Origin: Neobacillus sp. DY30
GTDB taxonomy: Bacteria > Bacillota > Bacilli > Bacillales > Cytobacillaceae
Assembly: GCF_030123065.1 (NCBI RefSeq)
Contig: NZ_CP126093.1
Location: forward strand, 1,058,001-1,122,000
Length of the DNA: 64,000 nucleotides
Direction: 5' to 3'
Position 1 is the stretch's first letter; the number at the start of each line of letters is the position of its first letter. Shown in pieces: positions 17,616 through 25,783 of this stretch. The notes under the pieces are model-generated. The model was not told where the DNA came from. It saw only the letters and a program-made list of their open reading frames with translations, and did no database searches. The translations under genes and the position numbers were made by a program.

Positions 17616-17646
17616 TGAATATCCTGCCAAGTTAAGATACAAACTA
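17616..17646 (+). promoter_or_regulatory. Sigma-G-like promoter of the gerX operon
   Basis: TGAATA at 17616-17621, an 18-bp spacer and CAAACTA at 17640-17646 match the forespore sigma-G consensus (TGAATA, CATACTA) with one difference in each-box comparison of the -10. It lies 36 bp upstream of the gerXA start, as expected for germination receptor operons expressed in the forespore. Confidence 0.55.
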
Positions 17647-17681
17647 ACCTATCATATTCCATAAATAGGTGGGATTATTCT

Positions 17682-19226
17682 ATGGTTTTTTTTCGAAAAT
17701 ATCGTAATAAAAAGGCTCAGCAAAGTTCATTCAAAATACAGCACAATAATCCCGCAAAAGAACGTATAAGTCCACTATTATTAGAGAATGTTGCAGAAAT
17801 ACAGAAGATTTTTAGCGATACTCCAGATTTGGTTGTAAAGAAAATTGTCATAAAACAAACAAAGTGCCCAGCGGTTCTTGTTTATTTAAGCGGTCTTACA
17901 GATACAAAGACCATTCATAATCATGTTTTGAGTCCGCTTATATTTGAAGCTAATCAGGAGGATCAAGACTTTGAAGTACAAGTATCACTTGGTCAGGTAA
18001 AAGAAAAAGATACTTGGCAGGATATTGAAAATGCAATTTTACAAGGAAATAGTGTTTTGTTTATTGATAAGCGGAATAAGGCATTCATCTATGATACACA
18101 GGGATGGCCACAAAGAGGAATCGAAGATACAAACATTGAGTCTTCCTTAAGAGGTGAACATGTAGGGTTCACAGAAACTGGAAGTAGCAATATTGCTATG
18201 ATCCGCCGGCATATCCAGAACCGAGAATTAAAGATGAAGGAAATGACTGTTGGGGCTAGAGGGAATTTGAAGCTTACGATTATGTATTTAGCCGATGTTG
18301 TAAATCCTGAAGTATTGAAGGAACTTTTGGACCGAATAAATAAACTTGAAGTCGAAAGTATTTTAAATGCCGCTTCTTTAGCAGAGTATATTGAGGACAA
18401 CCCCTATTCTCCGTTTCCACAATTATTTTTAACGGAACGTCCTGATTTCGCTTCTGGAGAAATTTTACAGGGGAGAATTGTAATAGTAGTAGATCGCTCT
18501 CCAAATGTCTTAATTGGACCAGCAACATTTGAAATTTTCTTCAAGAGCATGGATGATTATGGAGCAAGGTGGTTGGTTGCCTCCTTTATTAGGCTAATGA
18601 GATATTTTGGATTTTTTGTGGCAATATTTTTACCGGCAACCTATATTGCTGTTATTGCCTTTCATTTTGAGATAATCCCGTTAAAGCTGCTTTTATCCAT
18701 TGGTGCGTCTCGAGAACGGGTTCCATTTCCGCCTTTTATTGAAGCTATTGTTATGGAAATCACTTTAGAAATGTTGCGGGAAGCGGGTATACGTCTACCA
18801 GCCAAAATTGGTCAAACCGTTGGGATAGTCGGTGGTATTGTCATTGGTCAAGCCGCTGTAGAGGCAGGGATTGTAAGTAATATCATGGTAATTGTCGTAG
18901 CATTGACTGCTATCGCTTCTTTTATTATTCCGAATTATGATATGGGTGCAGCTATTCGTATGCTTCGATTTCCAATGATGGTCGCAGCATCATTATTCGG
19001 GTTTGTGGGAATCACAGTTGGATTAATGACATTAATTATTCATTTTATTTCACTCGAGTCTTTAGGTACACCATATGGCAGTCCGATAGCTCCTTTACGC
19101 TTCCCGGATTGGAAGGATTTATTTATACGTTTTCCAGCGTGGTCTATTGTAAAGCGTCCTGAAAGTACAAGAGCTATTCAATGGAAAAAAGCAAATTCAA
19201 ATCGTCCAAAGGGTGACGAACATTGA
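17682..19226 (+). CDS. Spore germination receptor A subunit (GerA family)
   Basis: The A subunit of a nutrient germinant receptor in the spore inner membrane. Residues about 30-290 form the hydrophilic GerA N-terminal domain (e.g. RGNLKLTIMYLADVVNPEVL). The membrane part contains the conserved RVPFPPFIEAIVMEITLEML and KIGQTVGIVGGIVIGQAAVE blocks. Length (514 aa) is typical. It starts the three-gene gerA-B-C operon, with the next start overlapping its stop. Germinant specificity cannot be read here. Confidence 0.95.
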   Translation: MVFFRKYRNKKAQQSSFKIQHNNPAKERISPLLLENVAEIQKIFSDTPDLVVKKIVIKQTKCPAVLVYLSGLTDTKTIHNHVLSPLIFEANQEDQDFEVQVSLGQVKEKDTWQDIENAILQGNSVLFIDKRNKAFIYDTQGWPQRGIEDTNIESSLRGEHVGFTETGSSNIAMIRRHIQNRELKMKEMTVGARGNLKLTIMYLADVVNPEVLKELLDRINKLEVESILNAASLAEYIEDNPYSPFPQLFLTERPDFASGEILQGRIVIVVDRSPNVLIGPATFEIFFKSMDDYGARWLVASFIRLMRYFGFFVAIFLPATYIAVIAFHFEIIPLKLLLSIGASRERVPFPPFIEAIVMEITLEMLREAGIRLPAKIGQTVGIVGGIVIGQAAVEAGIVSNIMVIVVALTAIASFIIPNYDMGAAIRMLRFPMMVAASLFGFVGITVGLMTLIIHFISLESLGTPYGSPIAPLRFPDWKDLFIRFPAWSIVKRPESTRAIQWKKANSNRPKGDEH

Positions 19227-20323
19227 TGAAATATACACAAAATCAAGTTACATTCATGCAATATATCTTTTTAATTCACGGTGTGCAGGTTGGAGTCGGT
19301 CTTTTAACATTGCCGCGTGAATTAGCTGAAAAAGCAGGAACAGATGGATGGATCTCCCTCATTATTGGCTGGTTATTTTCAACAATAGCGAGTTTAATCA
19401 TTATACAGGTGATGAAGCATTACCCTAATGGAACCATTATTGATCTAATAACCCATTATCTTGGAAAATGGTGCGGGAAAATCGCAGCTTTTATCTTTAT
19501 TTTGTATTTCGCTTTTATAGGCTCTATTGTTTTTGTTAGAGAAGGGTTATTTATCCAATTTTGGGTCTTATCACAAACAAATCTGCTTATCATACTATTG
19601 CTCTTATCCATTCCCAGCTACCTAATTATCCGAAATAATATAACGATATTAGGCAGGTATGCTGAATTGGTATTTTTTTTGACGATATGGGTGCTCTTCT
19701 TTTATTTAAATCCATTAAAAGAAGCTCACTGGCTGCACCTGTTTCCTATTATGAAAGAGGGATGGCTTCCGATACTAACAGCAGTAAAAACAACGATTTT
19801 CTCCTTTATGGGATTTGAGATTGCGTTCTTTCTCTATCCTTTTTTGCAGCAAAAACATAAAGCCTCTATTGGAATATTCATTGCCAATACACTTACACTG
19901 GTTGTATTTTTAGTTGTAACGATCGTTGCTTTTACATTTTATAGTCCAGATGAGATTACCCAGTATAATGAACCGACGATTAATTTGTTAAAAATAGTTG
20001 AATTCAAATTTTTGGAACGGTTGGAAATTGTCTTTTTATCTTTGTATATATTCGTAATATCTACGACAGTCCTTCCAATGTTTTTTGTGACTGTATTTTC
20101 TGCTAGTCGATTATTTGGTAAACAAGATCACAGTAAATATGTAATATGGTTATTACTTTTTAACCTTGTTTATGTTTTTTTTCTACCCCAGTCCTTTGAG
20201 AGAAACAGACAGCTTCAAAATCTAGGAGAACCCATTAGTGTATTACTAGAATATGCTTTTCCACTTTGTTTATGGGTATATCTCTTGATATATTCTCGCC
20301 TTAAAAGGAGGACGATAAAATGA
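19226..20323 (+). CDS. Spore germination receptor B subunit (GerAB/GerBB family permease-like)
   Basis: The integral membrane B subunit, with about ten hydrophobic helices and the APC-superfamily fold associated with germinant recognition. The N-terminus reads YTQNQVTFMQYIFLIHGVQV and then GVGLLTLPRELAE, typical of the family. ATG at 19226 overlaps the A-subunit stop (TGATG); an in-frame TTG one codon earlier is less likely. Length 365. The stop overlaps the start of the C subunit by 4 nt, indicating tight coupling of all three. Confidence 0.95.
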   Translation: MKYTQNQVTFMQYIFLIHGVQVGVGLLTLPRELAEKAGTDGWISLIIGWLFSTIASLIIIQVMKHYPNGTIIDLITHYLGKWCGKIAAFIFILYFAFIGSIVFVREGLFIQFWVLSQTNLLIILLLLSIPSYLIIRNNITILGRYAELVFFLTIWVLFFYLNPLKEAHWLHLFPIMKEGWLPILTAVKTTIFSFMGFEIAFFLYPFLQQKHKASIGIFIANTLTLVVFLVVTIVAFTFYSPDEITQYNEPTINLLKIVEFKFLERLEIVFLSLYIFVISTTVLPMFFVTVFSASRLFGKQDHSKYVIWLLLFNLVYVFFLPQSFERNRQLQNLGEPISVLLEYAFPLCLWVYLLIYSRLKRRTIK

Positions 20324-21438
20324 AACGGTGGTTTTATGCGACTCTTTTGATTTTCGTTATCGTTCTACTTTCTAGCTGCGGCAAGAAAGCGCCTTTAGAG
20401 GATTTGACACTTGCCCTAATTCTTGGCATTGATCTTGATGATGAAAATAACCTTGTCTTTTATGAAATAAATCCAGTTTTTAGTGAAGGAGCAAAGAAAG
20501 GAACTGAATCGTATGAAGTAAAGGCGAAAACAATACGAGAGTCAAGAAGACTTTTTGACTCTTTGACAACAGGAGAGGTAACGGCTGGGAAGATTCAAGT
20601 ATTACTAGTAGGAAAACGTGTCCTGCAGCATGGTGATTGGTTTCCAATATTAGATACCGTGTATCGAAATCCTGCATTTTCCATGAGTACAAGAGTAGTG
20701 ACGGTTGATGGTCCTGTTAAAGAAGTTGTTTTTCATAATCCAGAAGAGAAACCACAATTATCTTTACATTTAAAAGCATTGATTGATAAGAACTATGACC
20801 GAACGAGAGCGGTAAAAGGTACACTTCAAGAACTGCATAGGGAGATATACGAGAAGGGTACAACCCCTTTTATTTCGGAAGTGAAAAAAGAAAAAAATAT
20901 CGAGCTGACAGGAATATCTCTTCTTGATGATAAAGGGAAATATGCTCAATTTCTTAATGTCCCTGAATCTTCTTTATTATTGATGTTACAGAATAAAAAG
21001 AGGCATGAAATCACCTTGACAATTCCCGTTCTTCCAAATGAAAAAGAGAAAAACATCTTCCATAAAAATGTGATAAGTTTTGCGGTTAATAAAGTAAAAA
21101 CGGAGATCAAATCGGGATATAAGCAGAATAAATTTCGTTTTGATATTAAGATTAAAATGACCATTAATATTGTAGAACGTTTATTTCCAGAAGATAAGCT
21201 AAATAATGGACAGTTAACTAAGAAGATTGAAAAAGTGGTAAAAAAACAAACCGAGGACCTCATAAAAAAAATCCAAAAAAAGAATATTGACCCTATCGGA
21301 CTTGGCCTTTACGCCCGTGCGTACCAATATACCCATTATAAAAAGGTAGAAAATAATTGGGGACAAGCATTGGCTGATTCTGATGTTAATGTATCTGTAA
21401 AAATAGATATTAATACTAAAGGGGCTGTTGAACAATAA
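20320..21438 (+). CDS. Spore germination receptor C subunit (Ger(x)C family lipoprotein)
   Basis: The C subunit, a lipoprotein on the outer face of the spore inner membrane. The signal ends in LLSSC with C20 as the lipidation site. Ger(x)C features follow: LALILGIDLDDENN, then EVTAGKIQVLLVGK and the C-terminal NWGQALADSDVNVSV. Length (372 aa) is normal. ATG follows GGAGGACG inside the end of the B gene. It is the last gene of the operon before a terminator. Confidence 0.95.
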   Translation: MKRWFYATLLIFVIVLLSSCGKKAPLEDLTLALILGIDLDDENNLVFYEINPVFSEGAKKGTESYEVKAKTIRESRRLFDSLTTGEVTAGKIQVLLVGKRVLQHGDWFPILDTVYRNPAFSMSTRVVTVDGPVKEVVFHNPEEKPQLSLHLKALIDKNYDRTRAVKGTLQELHREIYEKGTTPFISEVKKEKNIELTGISLLDDKGKYAQFLNVPESSLLLMLQNKKRHEITLTIPVLPNEKEKNIFHKNVISFAVNKVKTEIKSGYKQNKFRFDIKIKMTINIVERLFPEDKLNNGQLTKKIEKVVKKQTEDLIKKIQKKNIDPIGLGLYARAYQYTHYKKVENNWGQALADSDVNVSVKIDINTKGAVEQ

Positions 21439-21463
21439 AAAAATGGGGGCTCTTGAAATTGGA

Positions 21464-21500
21464 CGAAGGCAGAGGAATATCCTCTGCCTTCTTTTGCTTA
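21464..21500 (+). terminator. Terminator downstream of gerX operon (copy 2)
   Basis: AAGGCAGAGGA pairs with TCCTCTGCCTT followed by CTTTTGCTT. It is almost identical to the hairpin preceding the operon at 17549. Confidence 0.85.
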
Positions 21501-21907
21501 GATCCATATGGGATCACTATAGTAACTTGTGAATGGTTGTTTCAATGTTCAGCCATCGCAAGGTAAAAATTTATATATAATAAATGGTATTAAAAGACCA
21601 ATTTGCCGCGGTTACTCTTCCACCTGATGGTTTTATACCTAAACGACGTAAGCCCTGCCTCTCTTACATCCTTACGGCTCCGAAGCCGATCCAGTGTGAA
21701 TAGTTTTACTTTTAAAACATAAGCAGAATGCCAGAATAAAATTCTTACATTGCGTTATCTATTACAAGTTACATAATTTATGAAGCACAATTAATAATAT
21801 TACACCATGCTGTTGAATAAGTCAATATGAAATGTAAAAAAGGAAATAAGGAATATTTAGTAGAAGTATTGAGTATAAAAAGCAAAGAGTAGAAAGGAGG
21901 GAGAAAA
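21501..21907. other. About 400-bp region upstream of the K+ channel gene, unassigned
   Basis: No open reading frame of quality on either strand. The first part resembles the DNA after the other terminator copy (GTAACTT then TGAAT). At 21600-21710 the base composition rises above its surroundings, and short inverted repeats are present (CGTAAG with CTTACG, and CGGCTCCGAAGCCG near 21678-21691). The last 150 bp are AT-rich and end in the channel gene ribosome-binding site. A structured leader RNA or a decayed mobile-element end are possibilities; neither can be shown by eye. Confidence 0.3.
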
Positions 21908-22936
21908 ATGCTTTTTTTTCGAAAACTATTTCTTACTGCCTCGAGATATCGGTATCGAACAATCATCCTAATTACCTTGCTATTTATTTTATTAAATGCA
22001 GAAATTATGAGGGTTATAGAACCGAATACGTTTGAAAACACTTTGCACGCAGTGTGGTGGATACTTACTACGATGACAACAGTAGGCTATGGAGATGTAT
22101 ATCCTGCTACAGAATTAGGAAGAACCTGGGCTATGATGGTCGTCTATACATTAGGCATCGGGCTGTTTGGTACCGTTATTGGGATTATAGTAGAAGGGGT
22201 CACACAATATAAAAAGCGGAAGGAGGAGGGGAAATTGTTTTATAAAGGTGAGAATCATTTTGTCATTATTGGCTGGACTGCCAAAAGCAAGAGTACGATT
22301 AAGGAATTATTATTAGGTGATGAAAAAACAGATATCATATTAATAGAGGAATTTGAAAAGACTCCGTTCGAGCATGAACGTTTTCACTATATTCAGGGAA
22401 GTCCGACGGATGTAGATACATTAAGAAAGGCGAGAATTGAACATTCCAAAGCTGTTTTGCTCTTTGCGGCCGAGGGTATTGCCAATCCGGACTTAGTGGA
22501 TGGAAAGACTCTTTTGGTGGCATCTTCCATTGAACGTTATGATGAAGGAACAGAAAAAAATATTTATACGATTGCAGAAATCGTAAATGAAAAGCATGTA
22601 GATAATTTTAAGCATGTTAAAATCGATGAGTTTATTTTATCAAATGGCTCTGTGTCTAACCTAATGGCGAAGTCTGCCCAAATGAAAGGAGCCAGCCATC
22701 TATTTACACAATTGCTTAGCAGACAGGATGGAGATGGGGGAAGTGATCTTTGGGAAGTCAGCCTGCGACCTGAGTGGAGAACCTATGGTGCAGCATATGA
22801 AGAACTTAAAGAAAAAGGAGCTCAGCTCATAGCAGACCGGAATGATTTGAATATACTCAACAAATGGAATGAACCTATTCCTAAAGAGGCTAGATTATTT
22901 GTCATATGTGATAAGTATACGTACCAAAGGCTATAA
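21908..22936 (+). CDS. Two-helix potassium channel with RCK domain (YugO/MthK-like)
   Basis: A K+ channel subunit in the cell membrane. Transmembrane helix 1 (about 18-32), the pore loop with the selectivity filter TVGYGD at 58-63, and helix 2 (about 72-95) are followed by a cytoplasmic RCK/TrkA-N domain beginning HFVIIGWTAKS near 117. Length 342. ATG lies behind AAGGAGGG. It is convergent with the polyamine-ligase-like cluster across a shared hairpin. B. subtilis YugO is the closest relative I know. Confidence 0.9.
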   Translation: MLFFRKLFLTASRYRYRTIILITLLFILLNAEIMRVIEPNTFENTLHAVWWILTTMTTVGYGDVYPATELGRTWAMMVVYTLGIGLFGTVIGIIVEGVTQYKKRKEEGKLFYKGENHFVIIGWTAKSKSTIKELLLGDEKTDIILIEEFEKTPFEHERFHYIQGSPTDVDTLRKARIEHSKAVLLFAAEGIANPDLVDGKTLLVASSIERYDEGTEKNIYTIAEIVNEKHVDNFKHVKIDEFILSNGSVSNLMAKSAQMKGASHLFTQLLSRQDGDGGSDLWEVSLRPEWRTYGAAYEELKEKGAQLIADRNDLNILNKWNEPIPKEARLFVICDKYTYQRL

Positions 22937-22967
22937 AAAAACGCATCTAGGGAGATGCGTTTTTTCA
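22934..22967. terminator. Bidirectional terminator
   Basis: AAAAACGCATCT pairs with AGATGCGTTTTT, with A tract before and T tract after. It serves the K+ channel gene and the converging DUF350 operon. Confidence 0.85.
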
Positions 22968-23354
22968 ATATGTCAAACAACCAGCAATAACAATCCCGAT
23001 AGATACAGATAATAGCAGGAGAAACAGACCGACTGCGGTGTTATTTTCTTCAATACTCTGTGATACATTAAAATGTCGAGGTGTGAGCCATTCGGTGAGA
23101 TAGAACACAATAATCTGTGCTGCAATTCCTACCGCTCCCCAAATCACCATATCTACTAACGAGATGGAGTTTGCAAGAGCCGAATATAAAACAATCGCCA
23201 GTCCAAGAAGTCTTCCTCCCAGTACATAGCTTGCAGCTTTATTTCCTTGCGCCATTAAAGAAAATTCTTTAACCTTTGTAGTAATTTCCATTAAAAATAA
23301 TCCAACAATTAATAATCCTAATGAAACAGCCAAATAAATTAAGAAATTTAACAA
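22965..23354 (-). CDS. DUF350 family membrane protein (YjfL-like)
   Basis: A 129-residue protein with four hydrophobic helices and the DUF350 pattern (VLGGRLLGLAIVLYSALANS; EENNTAVGLFLLL). The start is a TTG at 23354 behind GGAGGG and overlaps the end of the upstream ligase-like gene. In enterobacteria, DUF350 proteins are encoded with a glutathionylspermidine-synthase-like protein and a lipoprotein, as here. Function unknown; a membrane partner of the ligase product is inference. Confidence 0.8.
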   Translation of the reverse strand: MLNFLIYLAVSLGLLIVGLFLMEITTKVKEFSLMAQGNKAASYVLGGRLLGLAIVLYSALANSISLVDMVIWGAVGIAAQIIVFYLTEWLTPRHFNVSQSIEENNTAVGLFLLLLSVSIGIVIAGCLTY

Positions 23355-24583
23355 TTAAATCCCTCCTTTTTAATTCCTACTGGTAAGAAATAAGATTCGT
23401 TACCGGTGATTTTTCCGCCAGCACGGATTCCGATACTGCTTGGTTTCCCAGCGATAAGGAAAGAACCAAAAACCATTGATAGTTCTTCGATACCTTTTTC
23501 TGTTTCAAGTGAAACAACAGGAAGCTGTACATACGATTGATAGACAGGAAGTTCGTTACGGTAGGTTTGGAAGGAATTGTGCGCGTCTACCTCGCAATGT
23601 GCATCCCAAATGGTAATGGTATCTCCTTCCCGCCCAAATGAAGGTTTTTGAACATAAGCAGTGGTACCGGCAAATCCATCTGCTTCAAGATAAGTAGGCA
23701 GCATATAAGCTTTTATCCAATTCTGTTCTTCCTTCGTATAAAATCCATCATTTTCTGCCAAGCCCCATATCAGACATTGAATGGACTTAGGCTGCAGCAG
23801 AAACGCTGAGACAGGATTCACAATCGACAATTTTTGGTCCTTAACAAGCTGTAATAATTCAATTCCTACAAAATCCCCTGTATTAGGGTCCTGGTCCTCG
23901 AGTAAATGTTCTAGAGGGTAGGTCTGACGATATAAAACATCGATTGGTACACCGTTAGCATCTAAAAGTGCGTCCTCTGTAATCCGCAGGTCGGAAATGG
24001 GAAGGACTTGATTAGAAACTGCGCATAACTCACTTAAATACACCGTAGTATTCCAATCCTCCATATGGTCTCGATGGGCAGTGAAAACGATATTAGGGGA
24101 CTCGCATCCCTTTGCGGATTCAAGGACTGCCTTTGTGATACCGGAAGCAAGAAGTCGTTCTTGGTTTACGTTCGGATTATGAAGCCCAAATTCTGAACAA
24201 GCTCTCCCATTAATTTGGAAACATTCGACGATAAAGGTAGGAGTATCAGCATTAAACTCAAGCATTTTTACTCCGTTGCTGGTTAAAGCAAAATCAAATC
24301 GCGAGATGATGGATTCAGGAAAAAGATTTTTTAACCGAAGAAAGGGAAGACTTGCGGCTGGGAATCCAAGTTCAAGAAGCTGTTCGTCTTCAAGATTGCG
24401 CAGGAGACGTGCAGTTTTAAAAAAGACACTGCCCAATCGTTCCGTTGCTTCTTTCAAAAGGATATGTGTCTGTTCTGTGATGCTATAAACATGATAAAGA
24501 CTGTATTCACTCCCGTATAAGTCCGACCAAAAGTCAGGGAATTTGGAGTAAAACTTTTTTCGTTCCGTCGTGTACGAGGACAT
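23348..24583 (-). CDS. Glutathionylspermidine synthase-like ATP-grasp ligase (YgiC/YjfC family)
   Basis: An ATP-grasp amide ligase related to the synthetase half of E. coli Gsp. Recognisable blocks are LEFNADTPTF near 110, the Gly-rich KPSFGREGDT nucleotide loop near 320 and a conserved C-terminal SIGIRAGGKITGNES. Length (411 aa) fits the stand-alone YgiC/YjfC class, which lacks the amidase domain. Glutathione is not made by most bacilli, so the acceptor is probably another peptide or polyamine. The start ATG follows GGAGG located in the last codons of the lipoprotein gene. Operon order on the minus strand is lipoprotein, ligase, DUF350. Confidence 0.85.
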   Translation of the reverse strand: MSSYTTERKKFYSKFPDFWSDLYGSEYSLYHVYSITEQTHILLKEATERLGSVFFKTARLLRNLEDEQLLELGFPAASLPFLRLKNLFPESIISRFDFALTSNGVKMLEFNADTPTFIVECFQINGRACSEFGLHNPNVNQERLLASGITKAVLESAKGCESPNIVFTAHRDHMEDWNTTVYLSELCAVSNQVLPISDLRITEDALLDANGVPIDVLYRQTYPLEHLLEDQDPNTGDFVGIELLQLVKDQKLSIVNPVSAFLLQPKSIQCLIWGLAENDGFYTKEEQNWIKAYMLPTYLEADGFAGTTAYVQKPSFGREGDTITIWDAHCEVDAHNSFQTYRNELPVYQSYVQLPVVSLETEKGIEELSMVFGSFLIAGKPSSIGIRAGGKITGNESYFLPVGIKKEGFNC

Positions 24584-24585
24584 GA

Positions 24586-24906
24586 TTAACCTCCAAACCC
24601 ACCTTTTGAGCTGCTCCCAAATCCGCCCTTGAATGTAGAGGAAGACTTATAAGATTTGTAGGCCGAGGAATTTAATAATGCGGATCTATTATGGAAAAAC
24701 ATCCCCCCGTAAAAGAAGTGGCCATAGTGACTTGAACGAGTGTCATCGCATTGCCAAACTCCTTCATCATCATCCCATTCCCAATCAGAACAGTCTGTGT
24801 CTTCCGGTACTGGGGGTAAGTCCTGGGCCTGGGAACAACCGGCCAGGGTGGTTCCAGCCATAAGAGAAGTAAGGACGCCAGTGATTAACCATTGGGTCTT
24901 CTTCAC
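24586..24906 (-). CDS. Small lipoprotein with Gly/Ser-rich tail, first gene of the ligase operon
   Basis: A 106-residue secreted lipoprotein with lipobox LAGC (C24), an acidic region (DTDCSDWEWDDDEG) holding a second Cys pair, and a low-complexity tail of Ser, Lys, Phe and Gly. The start is a GTG at 24906 behind AGGAG. It is separated by only 2 nt from the ligase-like gene. In E. coli the corresponding position holds the lipoprotein YgiB/YjfM; the sequence similarity here is weak, so equivalence is by context. Confidence 0.75.
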   Translation of the reverse strand: MKKTQWLITGVLTSLMAGTTLAGCSQAQDLPPVPEDTDCSDWEWDDDEGVWQCDDTRSSHYGHFFYGGMFFHNRSALLNSSAYKSYKSSSTFKGGFGSSSKGGFGG

Positions 24907-25042
24907 CTTCTCACGCTCCTTTGTAAATGTTTAGCGCAAGCGGCAAAGGCGCTTGTGCTTTTCTTCGTTATAATTACATTATAAAAGTAAATTTTAGGAA
25001 AACAATGGTAAGATAAAAAGAAAAAGAAAAGAGGGATGGAAA

Positions 25043-25492
25043 ATGAGGTTAGAATATCGACTTGATGATGCGATAAAAAAATATCCCGCCTTGTGGAATT
25101 ATCAAAACATTACTCCCGTTGAAGCAGTGGCAAGAATGACTTGCGAATTTTTCGTGAAAGAAGGAGAGACATTTGCGGTAAACGCCACTGCGATGGACCC
25201 GGATGGAACGGCAGTTTTGTATGTAACAAAAGAAAGCTACACCAATGATTCCTCGGATACAATCTATTCTCACATTGGTTTTGAAGTAAGGGAATTGAAG
25301 GACGCATCATCTATACTAGTGGAAGAAAAAAATGTCTGGAACCATGAAGAGATACTGGCAACGCTTCATTCGGACTTTATCTACATTAAAAAGGAAGGTA
25401 AGTTTTTAGAGTTTGGACTCGATTCACGAGAGATAGATGAGGATCGAAGATGTTACGTTTTTTATGGCACCTTTACAGGCAAAAGTCTATAA
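25043..25492 (+). CDS. Hypothetical protein next to the ligase/DUF350 operon
   Basis: A 149-residue soluble acidic protein with no signal peptide or transmembrane segment. I do not recognise a family. ATG is preceded by AGAGGGATGG, a good ribosome-binding site, and a clear terminator follows. It is divergent from the lipoprotein-ligase-DUF350 operon across about 136 bp, so shared regulation is possible. Its alternating hydrophobic pattern (GKFLEFGLDSREIDEDRR) suggests a beta-rich fold. Confidence 0.7.
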   Translation: MRLEYRLDDAIKKYPALWNYQNITPVEAVARMTCEFFVKEGETFAVNATAMDPDGTAVLYVTKESYTNDSSDTIYSHIGFEVRELKDASSILVEEKNVWNHEEILATLHSDFIYIKKEGKFLEFGLDSREIDEDRRCYVFYGTFTGKSL

Positions 25493-25525
25493 GGTTTTAA
25501 TTGCAATATATTTTTATTGGTAAGT

Positions 25526-25562
25526 AAACTAACCTCTTTATAGGATGGTTAGTTTTTTTATT
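25526..25562 (+). terminator. Rho-independent terminator
   Basis: AACTAACC pairs with GGTTAGTT and is followed by T7. It ends the transcript of the preceding hypothetical gene. Confidence 0.8.
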
Positions 25563-25783
25563 TTTTAGAAAGGCTGGAAATTATTTTACTAATATAATTA
25601 GCATTCGATGTCGGGAATAATATATAGAAGTAAATAGCTCGCTGATAATGGTATAATTAGGAAAGTAATTTAATTTTTCAAAATATATTGCTTTATTAAT
25701 AAATTAATTATATTATACCGATATATATTTTTGAGAGAAACTTTTTCAGAAGATTTCGACTTTAGGTCGTGGAGGTAATAGAC

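Noticed and set aside
21600-21710. Possible c-di-AMP (ydaO) riboswitch upstream of the K+ channel gene
   Set aside because: The conserved GGGGAACC / GGGGTGAAT / CCTCGTAAGCG blocks are not present on either strand.
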